Shown here: piece after piece, positions 1-7,017 of the stretch | Layout: each line of letters starts with the position of its first letter | Numbering within the stretch: position 1 is the first letter of the stretch | NCBI GenBank assembly: GCA_010031985.1 | Contig: RGYP01000033.1 | Span: forward strand, 1 to 10,951 | Reading direction: 5' to 3' | From: Gammaproteobacteria bacterium | GTDB taxonomy: Bacteria; Pseudomonadota; Gammaproteobacteria; Steroidobacterales; Steroidobacteraceae | Length of the DNA: 10,951 nucleotides | Made by a program: the position numbers and the translations under genes | Notes under the pieces: model-generated | Seen by the model: only the letters and a program-made list of their open reading frames with translations | What the model was told of the DNA's origin: nothing | Database searches by the model: none

Positions 1-244
1 GGTGATCTCCGACGGCGTGCCGCTCGAACAAACCACCTTGTCGGTGAACCCGGGCGGCTACCTCGACCAGCACCTGCGTCAGGTGATCAAATGGATCGAG
101 GAGCGCTCGCCGGTGGAACTCGCGGCCGTGGGTATCGGACACGAGGTGGGCGACTACTACTCGCGCGCCATGGCGATCGGCAGCGTCGAGGATTTGGGCC
201 CCGCCATGATCGGCAAGCTCGCCGAGTTGTTCGCGCCGCGCTGA
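1..244 (+). CDS. cobT: Cobaltochelatase subunit CobT, C-terminal end (5' partial)
   Basis: This is the last 80 residues of a CobT-type protein, read from base 2; the start lies left of the window. CobT works with CobS (AAA+) and CobN to insert cobalt into hydrogenobyrinic acid a,c-diamide in the aerobic cobalamin pathway in the cytoplasm. The fragment covers the end of the C-terminal von Willebrand A domain. Visible family signatures are ISDGVPLEQTTLSVNPGGYL near the start, followed by HLRQVIKWIEERSPVEL and AVGIGHEVGDYYSRA, and it ends with an AMIGKLAELF helix. The Asp of ISDG sits where VWA domains place a metal-site Asp. It is convergent with the oxidoreductase gene on the other strand, 46 bp away. 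It is notable that B12 synthesis lies beside genes of the MttB family, whose characterised members use corrinoids. The identification rests on recognised family motifs. Confidence 0.88.
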   Translation, partial: VISDGVPLEQTTLSVNPGGYLDQHLRQVIKWIEERSPVELAAVGIGHEVGDYYSRAMAIGSVEDLGPAMIGKLAELFAPR

Positions 245-269
245 CCGCGCCGCGCCGATTCAGCGGCAG

Positions 270-289
270 CGCGCTCAACCGGCAGCGCG
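270..289. terminator. Possible bidirectional hairpin between convergent genes
   Basis: A perfect 6-bp inverted repeat, CGCGCT (270-275) and AGCGCG (284-289), encloses an 8-nt loop in the 46-bp gap between the stop of cobT (244) and the stop of the minus-strand oxidoreductase (291). The position fits a shared terminator, but there is no T-run on either side, so a classical intrinsic terminator is not shown. In DNA this GC-rich a short stem can arise by chance. Confidence 0.25.
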
Positions 290-290
290 A

Positions 291-1199
291 TTACTTGAGT
301 TCGTCGGGGAACCCGGGTGCCCGCAAATCGGTCCCGAGCGCGTCCTCGAGCAGCTTCACGATCTGCGTCGACTGCGCTTCACCGCCGTACTGCGAGCGGC
401 CGCGCCGAAAAATTTGCTCGGTCAATCCGGCGAGCTCCAGCGGTACGCCGAACTTGCGGCCGTACTCGTAGGCGAAGCCGAGATCTTTGCAGGCCAGATC
501 CATGGTGAAATTGATGTTGTAGCTGCCGTTGAGAACGAGCTGGCTTTCGGTTTCGTGAACGAAGCTCGTACCCGAGCTCGCCTTGATCGCATGAAACGCC
601 TGCGCGAGATCGAGCCCGCCGCGCTTGGCCAGCATCAGCGCCTCGCCGGCCGCCACCAGATGAATGAACGCCAGCATGTTGGTGATGACCTTGATCACGC
701 TCGCCTTGCCGAGCTCGCCCATGTAGAAAATCTGCCCGCCCATCGCCTGCAGCGCGGCGCGGTGGCTCTCGAACACGACCTGCTCGCCGCCCACCAAGAC
801 CGTGATTTTGCCGGCTGCCGCCAGATGCACGCCGCCCGTCACCGGACACTCGAGCGTCGAGACGCCGCGCTCTGCGGCGATTGCCGCCACGCGCTTGATC
901 TCGCGCTCGTCGGTGGTGCTCATCTCGATCCAGGTGCCGCCTTTGCGCAACCCCTGCAGCACACCGTCCGGCCCGGTCAGCACCGCGTTGGAGGCTGCGG
1001 GTGACGGCAAACAAGTGATCACGCAGTCCACCTGCTCGGCGAGCGCGCGTGGCGAATCGGCCCAAATGCAGCCGGCATCGAGCAGCGACTGCGCAGCCTC
1101 GCGATGCAGATCGTTGACGACGACCGTGAAACCCGCGCGACGCAGACTTGCCGCAAGATGCTTGCCGAGATTGCCAAGACCAATGTATCCGTACTTCAC
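291..1199 (-). CDS. NAD(P)-dependent beta-hydroxyacid dehydrogenase (3-hydroxyisobutyrate dehydrogenase family)
   Basis: This 302-residue protein, the usual length for the family, is predicted to oxidise a beta-hydroxyacid to the semialdehyde or ketoacid with NAD(P)+ in the cytoplasm. The Rossmann motif GLGNLG is at residues 7-12, and the fold's acidic residue Asp30 follows the second strand (VVVND). The substrate-binding signature appears as CPVTGG (118-123; DAPVSGG in most members). The catalytic Lys is K170 in GKASVIKVITNM, with N174 after it and K238 in CKDLGFA. A GTG start at 1199 is chosen because the Rossmann strand begins two residues later and an AGGAG lies 7 nt upstream. The open frame extends further upstream, to 1433, but that part overlaps the neighbouring enolase gene. 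It lies 14 bp after that gene and is probably co-transcribed with it. The substrate is unknown; 3-hydroxyisobutyrate, tartronate semialdehyde and other hydroxyacids are all possible within this family. Confidence 0.88.
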   Translation of the reverse strand: MKYGYIGLGNLGKHLAASLRRAGFTVVVNDLHREAAQSLLDAGCIWADSPRALAEQVDCVITCLPSPAASNAVLTGPDGVLQGLRKGGTWIEMSTTDEREIKRVAAIAAERGVSTLECPVTGGVHLAAAGKITVLVGGEQVVFESHRAALQAMGGQIFYMGELGKASVIKVITNMLAFIHLVAAGEALMLAKRGGLDLAQAFHAIKASSGTSFVHETESQLVLNGSYNINFTMDLACKDLGFAYEYGRKFGVPLELAGLTEQIFRRGRSQYGGEAQSTQIVKLLEDALGTDLRAPGFPDELK

Positions 1200-1206
1200 T
1201 TGCGTG

Positions 1207-1214
1207 CTCCTCTT
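1207..1214 (-). promoter_or_regulatory. Ribosome binding site that sets the GTG start at 1199
   Basis: On the minus strand this reads AAGAGGAG, a strong Shine-Dalgarno match whose AGGAG core is 7 nt from the GTG codon at 1199-1197. It touches the stop codon of the upstream enolase-superfamily gene (1216-1214), as expected for an operon junction. It supports the short 302-residue form over the 380-residue open frame. Confidence 0.8.
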
Positions 1215-2314
1215 CAAAGTTTTGCGCAGCGATATTCGGCGCGAGCCAGCCACTGCGGGTTGACCTCTACGCCCCAACCGGGCTCGGCGGGAATCTGCAC
1301 GTGCCCGTCGATGACCCGATACGGGTCGCCGAGAAAAAGCTCCTGCTGCCAAGGGTAGTAATCTGCGCCCTCGATCGACAGCTCGAGATATTTCCCGGCG
1401 TTCGGGATCGCTCCGAGCAGATGCATGGTGCACATCGTCACCAAAGAAAGATTGGCGCTGTGCGGCGTCACTGGCAGACCGGCGGCCGCTGCCATGCGCG
1501 CCACCGTCAGCGTGCGCGTCAGACCGCCCATGTACATGACGTCGGGCTGCACGATATCCACCGCGCGCATGTCGATCATGCGTTGCCAGGTCGCAAGATC
1601 GAAATCCTGCTCACCGCCCGTGACGTCGAGTGACAAGGCTGCAGTCACTTGCCGCGTCTGCTCGAGATGCCAGTAGGGACACGGCTCTTCGTAGTGACCG
1701 ATTCCTTCGGCTTCGAGCAACTGCCCGACCTCGATGGCGCGTCGCGGCGAGTAGCCGCTGTTCGCATCGACCAGCTTGTCGATTCCCGGCCCCAAGGCGC
1801 GCGACACCGTGGGCACGATCTCCTCGGTACGACCCGGCCACTCGTCGACGTCGCGACCACACTCGGCAGCCACGCGCCATTTGAAGGCCGTGAAACCGAA
1901 CTCATCGCGCAGGCGCACGAGGCGCTCGGCCTCCTCGCGGGGCGTGATGTCTCGCTTCATCGACGACGCATAGGCCCGCAGGCGCCCGGGCTTGCCACCG
2001 AGCAACTCGACCACGGGCTTGCCCGCCACGCGCCCGTGCAGATCCCAGAGCGCGGTATCGAGGCCCGCGAGTGCGCGGCAGCGATAGCTGCCTGGGAACT
2101 TGTGCTCTTTCTCCTCGACGCGATCGATCAAGGCCTGAATGTCCTGGGCCTCGCGACCGAGCACCCAAGGCACCACCTGCCGGTGGAACACGGTGGCCGT
2201 GATGTCGGCGTTGTAGGTCGACGTCTGACCCCAGCCGATGGCGCCGGCATCCGACGTGACCTTCACGAAGCAGACGAACTCGTTGGCGTAGGTTTCGAGC
2301 TGGGTGATTTTCAT
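1214..2314 (-). CDS. Enolase-superfamily enzyme, mandelate racemase/muconate lactonizing family
   Basis: This 366-residue protein has the typical length of an acid-sugar dehydratase or racemase of the enolase superfamily. The N-terminal capping domain covers about residues 1-120 and includes the GWGQTSTYN substrate loop (27-35). The TIM barrel follows. The three metal ligands are visible as D183 (VDANSGY), E209 (YEEP) and E235 (GGEQD). The Asp-His dyad of the mandelate racemase subgroup is D258 (VQPDV) and H285 (PHSAN), and E312 in YLELS matches the strand-8 Glu. The second-strand motif that is KxK in mandelate racemase reads K145-W-R147. This layout predicts proton abstraction alpha to a carboxylate, either dehydration or epimerisation, with Mg2+. 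The ATG at 2314 is chosen because it begins the first beta strand; no strong ribosome site precedes it. It is first in a two-gene minus-strand unit and divergent from the SDR gene. The substrate cannot be read from the sequence. Confidence 0.88.
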   Translation of the reverse strand: MKITQLETYANEFVCFVKVTSDAGAIGWGQTSTYNADITATVFHRQVVPWVLGREAQDIQALIDRVEEKEHKFPGSYRCRALAGLDTALWDLHGRVAGKPVVELLGGKPGRLRAYASSMKRDITPREEAERLVRLRDEFGFTAFKWRVAAECGRDVDEWPGRTEEIVPTVSRALGPGIDKLVDANSGYSPRRAIEVGQLLEAEGIGHYEEPCPYWHLEQTRQVTAALSLDVTGGEQDFDLATWQRMIDMRAVDIVQPDVMYMGGLTRTLTVARMAAAAGLPVTPHSANLSLVTMCTMHLLGAIPNAGKYLELSIEGADYYPWQQELFLGDPYRVIDGHVQIPAEPGWGVEVNPQWLARAEYRCAKL

Positions 2315-2411
2315 CTTGGCGGCGGATGCTAGCCGACCACGCGAACGCCGCACCACCACGACCACGGTGGAATGCGACGCTCGCTTGCAAGATTGCGGCG
2401 CGCAGCTTGAC

Positions 2412-2440
2412 TTGGAGCGACCTCGCGTCGTGGTCATAAT
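2412..2440 (+). promoter_or_regulatory. Candidate sigma70-like promoter for the plus-strand operon
   Basis: TTGGAG (2412-2417) and CATAAT (2435-2440) are separated by exactly 17 nt. The -10 box matches the consensus at five of six positions, and the -35 box keeps only TTG. A better -35-like hexamer, TTGACT (2407-2412), is 22 nt from the -10 box, which is too far. The predicted transcript would begin near 2447, leaving a leader of about 30 nt before the TTG start at 2477. Confidence 0.4.
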
Positions 2441-2461
2441 CCGGCGCGGGGCAGAATCCAC

Positions 2462-2467
2462 GAGGAG
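2462..2467 (+). promoter_or_regulatory. Ribosome binding site that supports a TTG start
   Basis: GAGGAG lies 9 nt upstream of the TTG at 2477. No ATG or GTG lies between this site and the glycine-rich NAD motif, so the ribosome site is the main argument for the unusual TTG start of the SDR gene. Confidence 0.7.
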
Positions 2468-2476
2468 CAGCACAAC

Positions 2477-3283
2477 TTGAGCGCATCGGCAAAACGCGTC
2501 GCCGTCGTCACCGGCGCAGCACAGGGTCTCGGCCGTGTGACTGCGCACCAACTCGCAGCAGCCGGCTACGACCTGCTGCTGCTCGATCTGCAACCGCTCG
2601 ATTCCGTATTGCAGCAACTGCAGAGCGCGGGCCAGCGCGCGATCGGCCTCTCGGGTGATGTCGCCGACGAAACTTTCGTGACTGCGGCGGCCGCACGCCT
2701 GCGTGAAAATTTTGGCGGTGCCGACGTGCTCGTCAACAACGCCGGGATCAGCCAGATCATCCCTGCCGAAGATTTGACCGCGGCGCAATGGCGGCGCGTC
2801 ATGGACGTCAACCTGCTCGGACCTTTTTTACTCTGTCGCGAATTTGGCAAACAGATGTTGCAGCGCGGGCGCGGCAGCATCGTCAACGTGGCCTCGGTCG
2901 CCGGCCTGCGCGCCGTCGCGCATCGCAGCGCGTACAACACGTCGAAGCACGGTCTGATCGGCCTCACCCGCACGCTCGCCGCCGAATGGGGTGGTCGGGG
3001 CGTGCGCGTCAATGCGGTCTGCCCGGGCTGGATCAAAACCGAGATGGATGAAGCCGATCAGGGCTCGGGCAATTACACCGACGCCGACATCGTCGATCGC
3101 GTGCCGATGGCGCGCTTCGCGAAGCCCGAAGACATTGCCGCCGCGATCGTGTTTCTCGCCGATGAACGCAGCGGGTTCATCAACGGCGTCAGCTTGCCGG
3201 TCGATGGCGGCTGGACGGCGGACATCGGCTGGGAATCGCTGCGACGCAAGACCCGCACACGGAGCAATGCAAACCATGACTGA
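2477..3283 (+). CDS. SDR-family NAD(P)-dependent oxidoreductase
   Basis: This 268-residue protein is a classical short-chain dehydrogenase/reductase that interconverts an alcohol and a ketone on a small metabolite. Motifs in order are TGAAQGLG near residues 12-19 (the TGxxxGxG cofactor loop), GDV (the adenine-binding Asp), NNAG, a catalytic Ser in VASVAG, then YNTSK (the YxxxK catalytic pair), and PGWIKTEM after the active site. The C-terminus has the SLPVDGGW signature. The residue after the second strand is Asp (LLLDLQ), which usually favours NAD over NADP. The start is a TTG with a good GAGGAG upstream. The gene opens the plus-strand operon, and its stop overlaps the start of the next gene by 8 bp. 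The last 20 or so residues are basic and lie past the normal fold end. The substrate is unknown. Confidence 0.9.
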   Translation: MSASAKRVAVVTGAAQGLGRVTAHQLAAAGYDLLLLDLQPLDSVLQQLQSAGQRAIGLSGDVADETFVTAAAARLRENFGGADVLVNNAGISQIIPAEDLTAAQWRRVMDVNLLGPFLLCREFGKQMLQRGRGSIVNVASVAGLRAVAHRSAYNTSKHGLIGLTRTLAAEWGGRGVRVNAVCPGWIKTEMDEADQGSGNYTDADIVDRVPMARFAKPEDIAAAIVFLADERSGFINGVSLPVDGGWTADIGWESLRRKTRTRSNANHD

Positions 3284-4573
3284 GGCAGACCCGGGATCCA
3301 CCGCTGCGGCACCGGCCGCCGATCGACGCGGGCGCAGGCGCGGTGCCGCACAGAGCGTCGAAGCTCCGGCGCGCCAGGCGCGCTACCGGCACCTCGTCAA
3401 TCCGTTCGAACCGCTCAAAGTATTCTCGGACGACCAAGTAGCCGCCATTCACGCCAGCGCGCTGACGCTACTCGAAAATCAGGGCATGCGGGTGCTGCTG
3501 CCCGAGGCCCGTGAGGCCTACCGGGCGGACTCGTCGAGCCGCAAGATATCCCGGTGCAGTTCCGGCATCTCGAAACCACGCGCGCCATGCTGCTGATGTC
3601 GGACAAGATTCCCAAGGTCTATGCGCGCGGACCCGGACAGACCGTCGACAACTTCGAGATGATCCGTATTGCGTACGGACTCTCGGTCGAAGAATTCCAA
3701 TCGCGGCCCTGCGTCACGACGATCATCAACACCAATTCACCCTTGCAGCTCGACATCCCGATGGCCAACGGCATCATGGACTACGCCGCCGCGGGTCAGG
3801 TGCTGATCATCACGCCGTTCACGCTCGCCGGCGCCATGGCACCGGTGACGATTGCAGGTGCGCTGACTCTCGCGCACGCCGAAGCCCTCGCGGGTCTCGC
3901 GCTGGCGCAAATCATTCGCCCTGGCGCACCCATCATTTACGGCAGCTTCACCTCGAACGTCGACATGAAGTCGGGTTCGCCGGCGTTCGGCACCCCCGAA
4001 TACGTCAAAGCCGCCTTCGGCGCAGGACAGCTCGCACGCCATATCGGTTTGCCGTGGCGCTCTTCGAACGCGACCGCCTCCAATTGTCCCGATGCCCAGT
4101 CGGCCTACGAATCGGAAATGAGTCTCTGGGGTGCACTGCTGGGCGGCTGCAATTACATCCTGCATGCGGCCGGCTGGCTCGAAGGAGGTCTGACCACCTC
4201 CTACGAAAAATTCATTCTCGACATCGAGATGCTGCAGATGTTCGCCGAGGTGTTCCAGCCCGTCGGGGCGGGCACCGAAGACATCGCACTCGATGCGATC
4301 GCCGAAGTGGGCGCCGGCGGTCATTTCTTTGGGTGTGCACACACCATGGCGCGCTATCGCAATGCCTTCTACGCACCGCTGGTCTCGGATTGGCAGAACT
4401 TCGGTCAGTGGCAGGCGGCGGGCGCCAAGACGGCGACCGAGCGCGCCGCGGAAATCTGGCGTCAAACGGTCGATGCCTACCAGCCGCCACCCCGCGATCC
4501 CGCGATCGTCGAAGCGCTCAACGATTTCGTCGCGCGGCGCACCGCCGAAGGCGGCGCCCCTCCCGTCAGCTGA
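3276..4573 (+). pseudogene. MttB-family methyltransferase gene, copy 1, with an out-of-frame internal deletion
   Basis: This gene belongs to the trimethylamine methyltransferase (MttB/COG5598) superfamily but is broken. The first frame (ATG 3276) gives an Arg-rich leader and a family N-terminus up to PEAREAYRA (residues 77-84), then runs out of frame to a TGA at 3594-3596. The rest is in another frame, open from 3515 after a TGA at 3512, and begins GGLVEPQDIPVQFRHLE. It then matches the intact copy at 8072-9640 to the end: FTLAGAMAPVTIAGA, RPGAPIIYGSF, SGSPAFGTPEY, AAGWLEGG, EVGAGGHFFGCAHT. Against copy 2, its residues 82-169 (about 88 codons) are absent at the junction near 3515-3533. There is no in-frame amber codon, so it is a non-pyrrolysine member. 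The 3' part could be translated alone from a GTG at 3554 (339 residues), but it has no clear ribosome site and would lack the first barrel strands. An assembly error is the main alternative. It overlaps the SDR stop by 8 bp. Confidence 0.85.
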
Positions 4574-4605
4574 TCGCAGCAAACAAAACAGCGGAACCTC
4601 AAGTC

Positions 4606-7017
4606 ATGAAAAATCAGGCAAAAGTAGTCGTGATCGGCGGTGGCGTGGTCGGCGTCAGCGTGCTTTATCACCTGACCAAGGCCGGCTGGCGCGACGTCAT
4701 GCTGATCGAACGAGCCGAACTCACCTCGGGTTCGACCTGGCACGCCGCAGGCGGCATGCACACCGTCAACGGCGACCCGAACGTCGCGAAGTTGCAGCAG
4801 TACACCATCAATCTGTACCGCGAGCTCGAGCAGATCTCGGGTCAGTCCTGCGGTCTGCACATCACGGGCGGACTGATGCTCGCCGGCACGCCGGAGCGGC
4901 TCGACTGGCTGAAGATGACCGTGGCGCGCGGGCGCTATCTCGGCATGGATCTCGAACTGATCGACATGACCGAAACCAAAAAGCGCTTTCCGCTGCTCGA
5001 CGAGAAACATTTCGTCGGTGCGATCTACGACCCCATCGAAGGTCACGTCGATCCGTATGGCGTCACCCACGCCTACGCCAAGTCCGCGCAAATCGGCGGC
5101 GCCGAAATCGTTCGCCAGAATCGCGTGGTCGATCTCAAACAGCGCGCCGACGGCAGTTGGGACGTGATCACCGAGCACGGTAACGTGCATGCCGAGCACG
5201 TCGTCAACGCCGGCGGACTTTGGGCGCGCGAGGTCGGGCGCATGGTCGGCCTCGAGTTGCCGATCCTGGCGATGGAGCACCAATACATCATCACCGACGA
5301 TCTGCCAGAGCTCGCCGGCCAGCCCGAGCTGCTGCATGTCATCGACTTCGAAGGTGAAATCTACATGCGCCAGGAGCGCGGTGGCGTGTTGCTCGGCACC
5401 TACGAGCGCGCGGGCGTACCCTGGTCGACGCGCACCACGCCTTGGGATTTCGGACAGGACCTGCTGCCCAACGACCTCGAGCGCATCGCACCCAGTCTCG
5501 AAGTCGGCTTCAAACATTTCCCGCGACTCGGCGAAGTCGGTATCCGCAAGATCGTCAACGGCCCCTTCACTTTCGCACCCGATGGCAACCCGCTCGTCGG
5601 CCCGGTTCCGGGACTGCGAAATTTTTGGGTGGCTTGCGGTGTCATGGCAGGCTTCAGTCAGGGCGGCGGCGTCGGTCTCGCGCTCGCGCACTGGATGGTG
5701 GATGGCGACCCCGGCGCAGACATCTGGGGCATGGACGTCGCGCGCTACGGCGAATGGGCGACCCGTCGCTATACGAACGTCAAAGTTCGCGAGAACTACT
5801 CACGGCGTTTCCGCATTCGTTTTCCGAACGAAGAACTGCCGGCTGCACGGCCGCTCAAGACCACGCCGATTTACGATCGGCTGCAGACGGAGAATCCGGT
5901 CTGGGGCGATTACTGTGGACTCGAACATGCGCTGTGGTTTGCGCCCAAGGGCAGCGATGCCCGCGAGGACGTGACCTTCCGTCGCTCCAACGCCCATCAG
6001 CACGTTGCCGCCGAATGCCGCGCGGTACGCGATGCCGTCGGCATGATCGAGATCTCGAATTACGGCAAGTTCGAAGTCACCGGTCCCGACGCCGAGCGCT
6101 GGCTCGCTCGGATCATGGCCAACAAAGTTCCGGCCAACGGGCGCGTGGCGCTGACGCCGATGCTCAATGAAAACGGCAAGTTGATCGGCGATTTCACCAT
6201 GTGCCGTCTCGGCGCTGAGCGCTTCCTGTTGGTCGGCACATATGCTGCAGAGCGTTTTTATCAGCGCTGGTTCGAAGCTCGCCTCGCAGGGTTCAAGGTC
6301 CAGGTGCGCGCCTGCGCGATGGAATGGCTGGGGCTCTCCATCGCCGGGCCCGCCTCGCGGGAGCTCCTGCAATCTTTGGTCGACGAGGATCTTGGCACCA
6401 AGGCGTTTCCGTTCATGTCCTTTGGCGCGATGGATGTCGGACTGGTGCCAGCCCTGGTGGGCCGACTCTCCTTCACCGGCGATCTCGGCTACGAGATCTG
6501 GGTCAAGAGCGAGTTCCACCGCGAACTCTACGAACGCCTGGTCGCCGCCGGAAAACCACTCGGCCTGCGCCACTTCGGCGGCCGTGCGCTGAACTCCATG
6601 CGCATGGAAAAAAGTTTCGGCAGCTGGGCGCGCGAGTACCGGCCGATCTACGGCCCCTTCGAAGCCAACCTCGATCGGTTCGTCGATCTCAAGAAAGCCG
6701 ATTTCGTCGGTCGCGCAGCAGCGCTCGCCGAGAAGAGCTCGGGCGGCCAAAGAAAACTTATCACCCTCGATATCGACGCCAAAGATTGCGATGCGATCGC
6801 CGATGAGCCGATTTGGCTCGATGGCCGCGTCGTCGGCTGGGTCACCTCGGGGGCCTATGGCCACTCGGTAGGCAAGTCGCTCGCTCTCGGTTACGTCGAT
6901 CGCGAATCGGCGAAGGCGACCACGGGTTTCGAAGTCGAGCTCATCGGTGATCGTCGTGCCGCAGTGCGACTCGAAAGCCCGGCCTTCGATCCCTCGGGAC
7001 AGCGCATGCGCGCATGA
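4606..7017 (+). CDS. FAD-dependent oxidoreductase with GcvT domain (dimethylglycine/sarcosine dehydrogenase-like)
   Basis: This 803-residue, two-half flavoprotein resembles dimethylglycine and sarcosine dehydrogenases, which oxidise an N-methyl group and transfer the carbon to tetrahydrofolate as 5,10-methylene-THF. The N-terminal DAO-type FAD domain (about 5-365) has GGGVVG (11-16), acidic E35 after the second strand, and GSTWHAAGG (42-50), in which H46 aligns with the His that binds FAD covalently in mammalian DMGDH. A linker domain follows (about 366-425). The aminomethyltransferase (GcvT) half (about 430-700) holds ENGKLIGDF (522-530, with D529 near the catalytic acid of T-protein), SFTGDLGYEIW (622-632) and SMRMEKSFGSW (664-674). 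The GcvT C-terminal barrel lies at about 715-795. The ATG at 4606 is chosen because the Rossmann strand starts at once; the frame is open far upstream only as an out-of-frame reading of the MttB gene. It follows that gene by 32 bp and overlaps the next start as ATGA. Dimethylglycine itself is not proven as substrate. Confidence 0.9.
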   Translation: MKNQAKVVVIGGGVVGVSVLYHLTKAGWRDVMLIERAELTSGSTWHAAGGMHTVNGDPNVAKLQQYTINLYRELEQISGQSCGLHITGGLMLAGTPERLDWLKMTVARGRYLGMDLELIDMTETKKRFPLLDEKHFVGAIYDPIEGHVDPYGVTHAYAKSAQIGGAEIVRQNRVVDLKQRADGSWDVITEHGNVHAEHVVNAGGLWAREVGRMVGLELPILAMEHQYIITDDLPELAGQPELLHVIDFEGEIYMRQERGGVLLGTYERAGVPWSTRTTPWDFGQDLLPNDLERIAPSLEVGFKHFPRLGEVGIRKIVNGPFTFAPDGNPLVGPVPGLRNFWVACGVMAGFSQGGGVGLALAHWMVDGDPGADIWGMDVARYGEWATRRYTNVKVRENYSRRFRIRFPNEELPAARPLKTTPIYDRLQTENPVWGDYCGLEHALWFAPKGSDAREDVTFRRSNAHQHVAAECRAVRDAVGMIEISNYGKFEVTGPDAERWLARIMANKVPANGRVALTPMLNENGKLIGDFTMCRLGAERFLLVGTYAAERFYQRWFEARLAGFKVQVRACAMEWLGLSIAGPASRELLQSLVDEDLGTKAFPFMSFGAMDVGLVPALVGRLSFTGDLGYEIWVKSEFHRELYERLVAAGKPLGLRHFGGRALNSMRMEKSFGSWAREYRPIYGPFEANLDRFVDLKKADFVGRAAALAEKSSGGQRKLITLDIDAKDCDAIADEPIWLDGRVVGWVTSGAYGHSVGKSLALGYVDRESAKATTGFEVELIGDRRAAVRLESPAFDPSGQRMRA

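Larger units (their letters stand above)
2315..2476. promoter_or_regulatory. Divergent intergenic region
   Basis: This 162-bp gap separates the two oppositely transcribed units and must hold both promoters. It contains an 8-bp perfect palindrome, CTTGCAAG (2384-2391), and a CCACC/GGTGG inverted repeat around 2353-2370; either could be part of an operator but neither is convincing alone. No regulator gene lies in the window. No clear sigma70-like promoter was seen for the minus-strand unit. Confidence 0.5.

Noticed and set aside
1200..1433. N-terminal extension of the hydroxyacid dehydrogenase to 380 residues
   Set aside because: The extension overlaps the C-terminal coding part of the enolase gene on the same strand and has no family similarity; a strong ribosome site supports GTG 1199.
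2315..2788. N-terminal extension of the enolase-superfamily protein to 524 residues
   Set aside because: It runs antisense through the SDR gene and the divergent promoter region, with low-complexity composition. The ATG at 2314 starts the conserved domain.
3276..4573. Read-through of an amber (pyrrolysine) codon as the cause of the MttB copy 1 break
   Set aside because: The break is a change of frame with missing sequence, not an in-frame TAG, and the stop reached in the first frame is TGA at 3594-3596. The intact copy 2 has no in-frame TAG either.
3511..4605. A long open frame in register with the DMGDH-like gene, giving an apparent 1168-residue protein
   Set aside because: The upstream part is Arg-rich nonsense from reading the MttB gene in a wrong frame. 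The flavoprotein begins properly at the ATG at 4606, where the FAD-binding strand starts.
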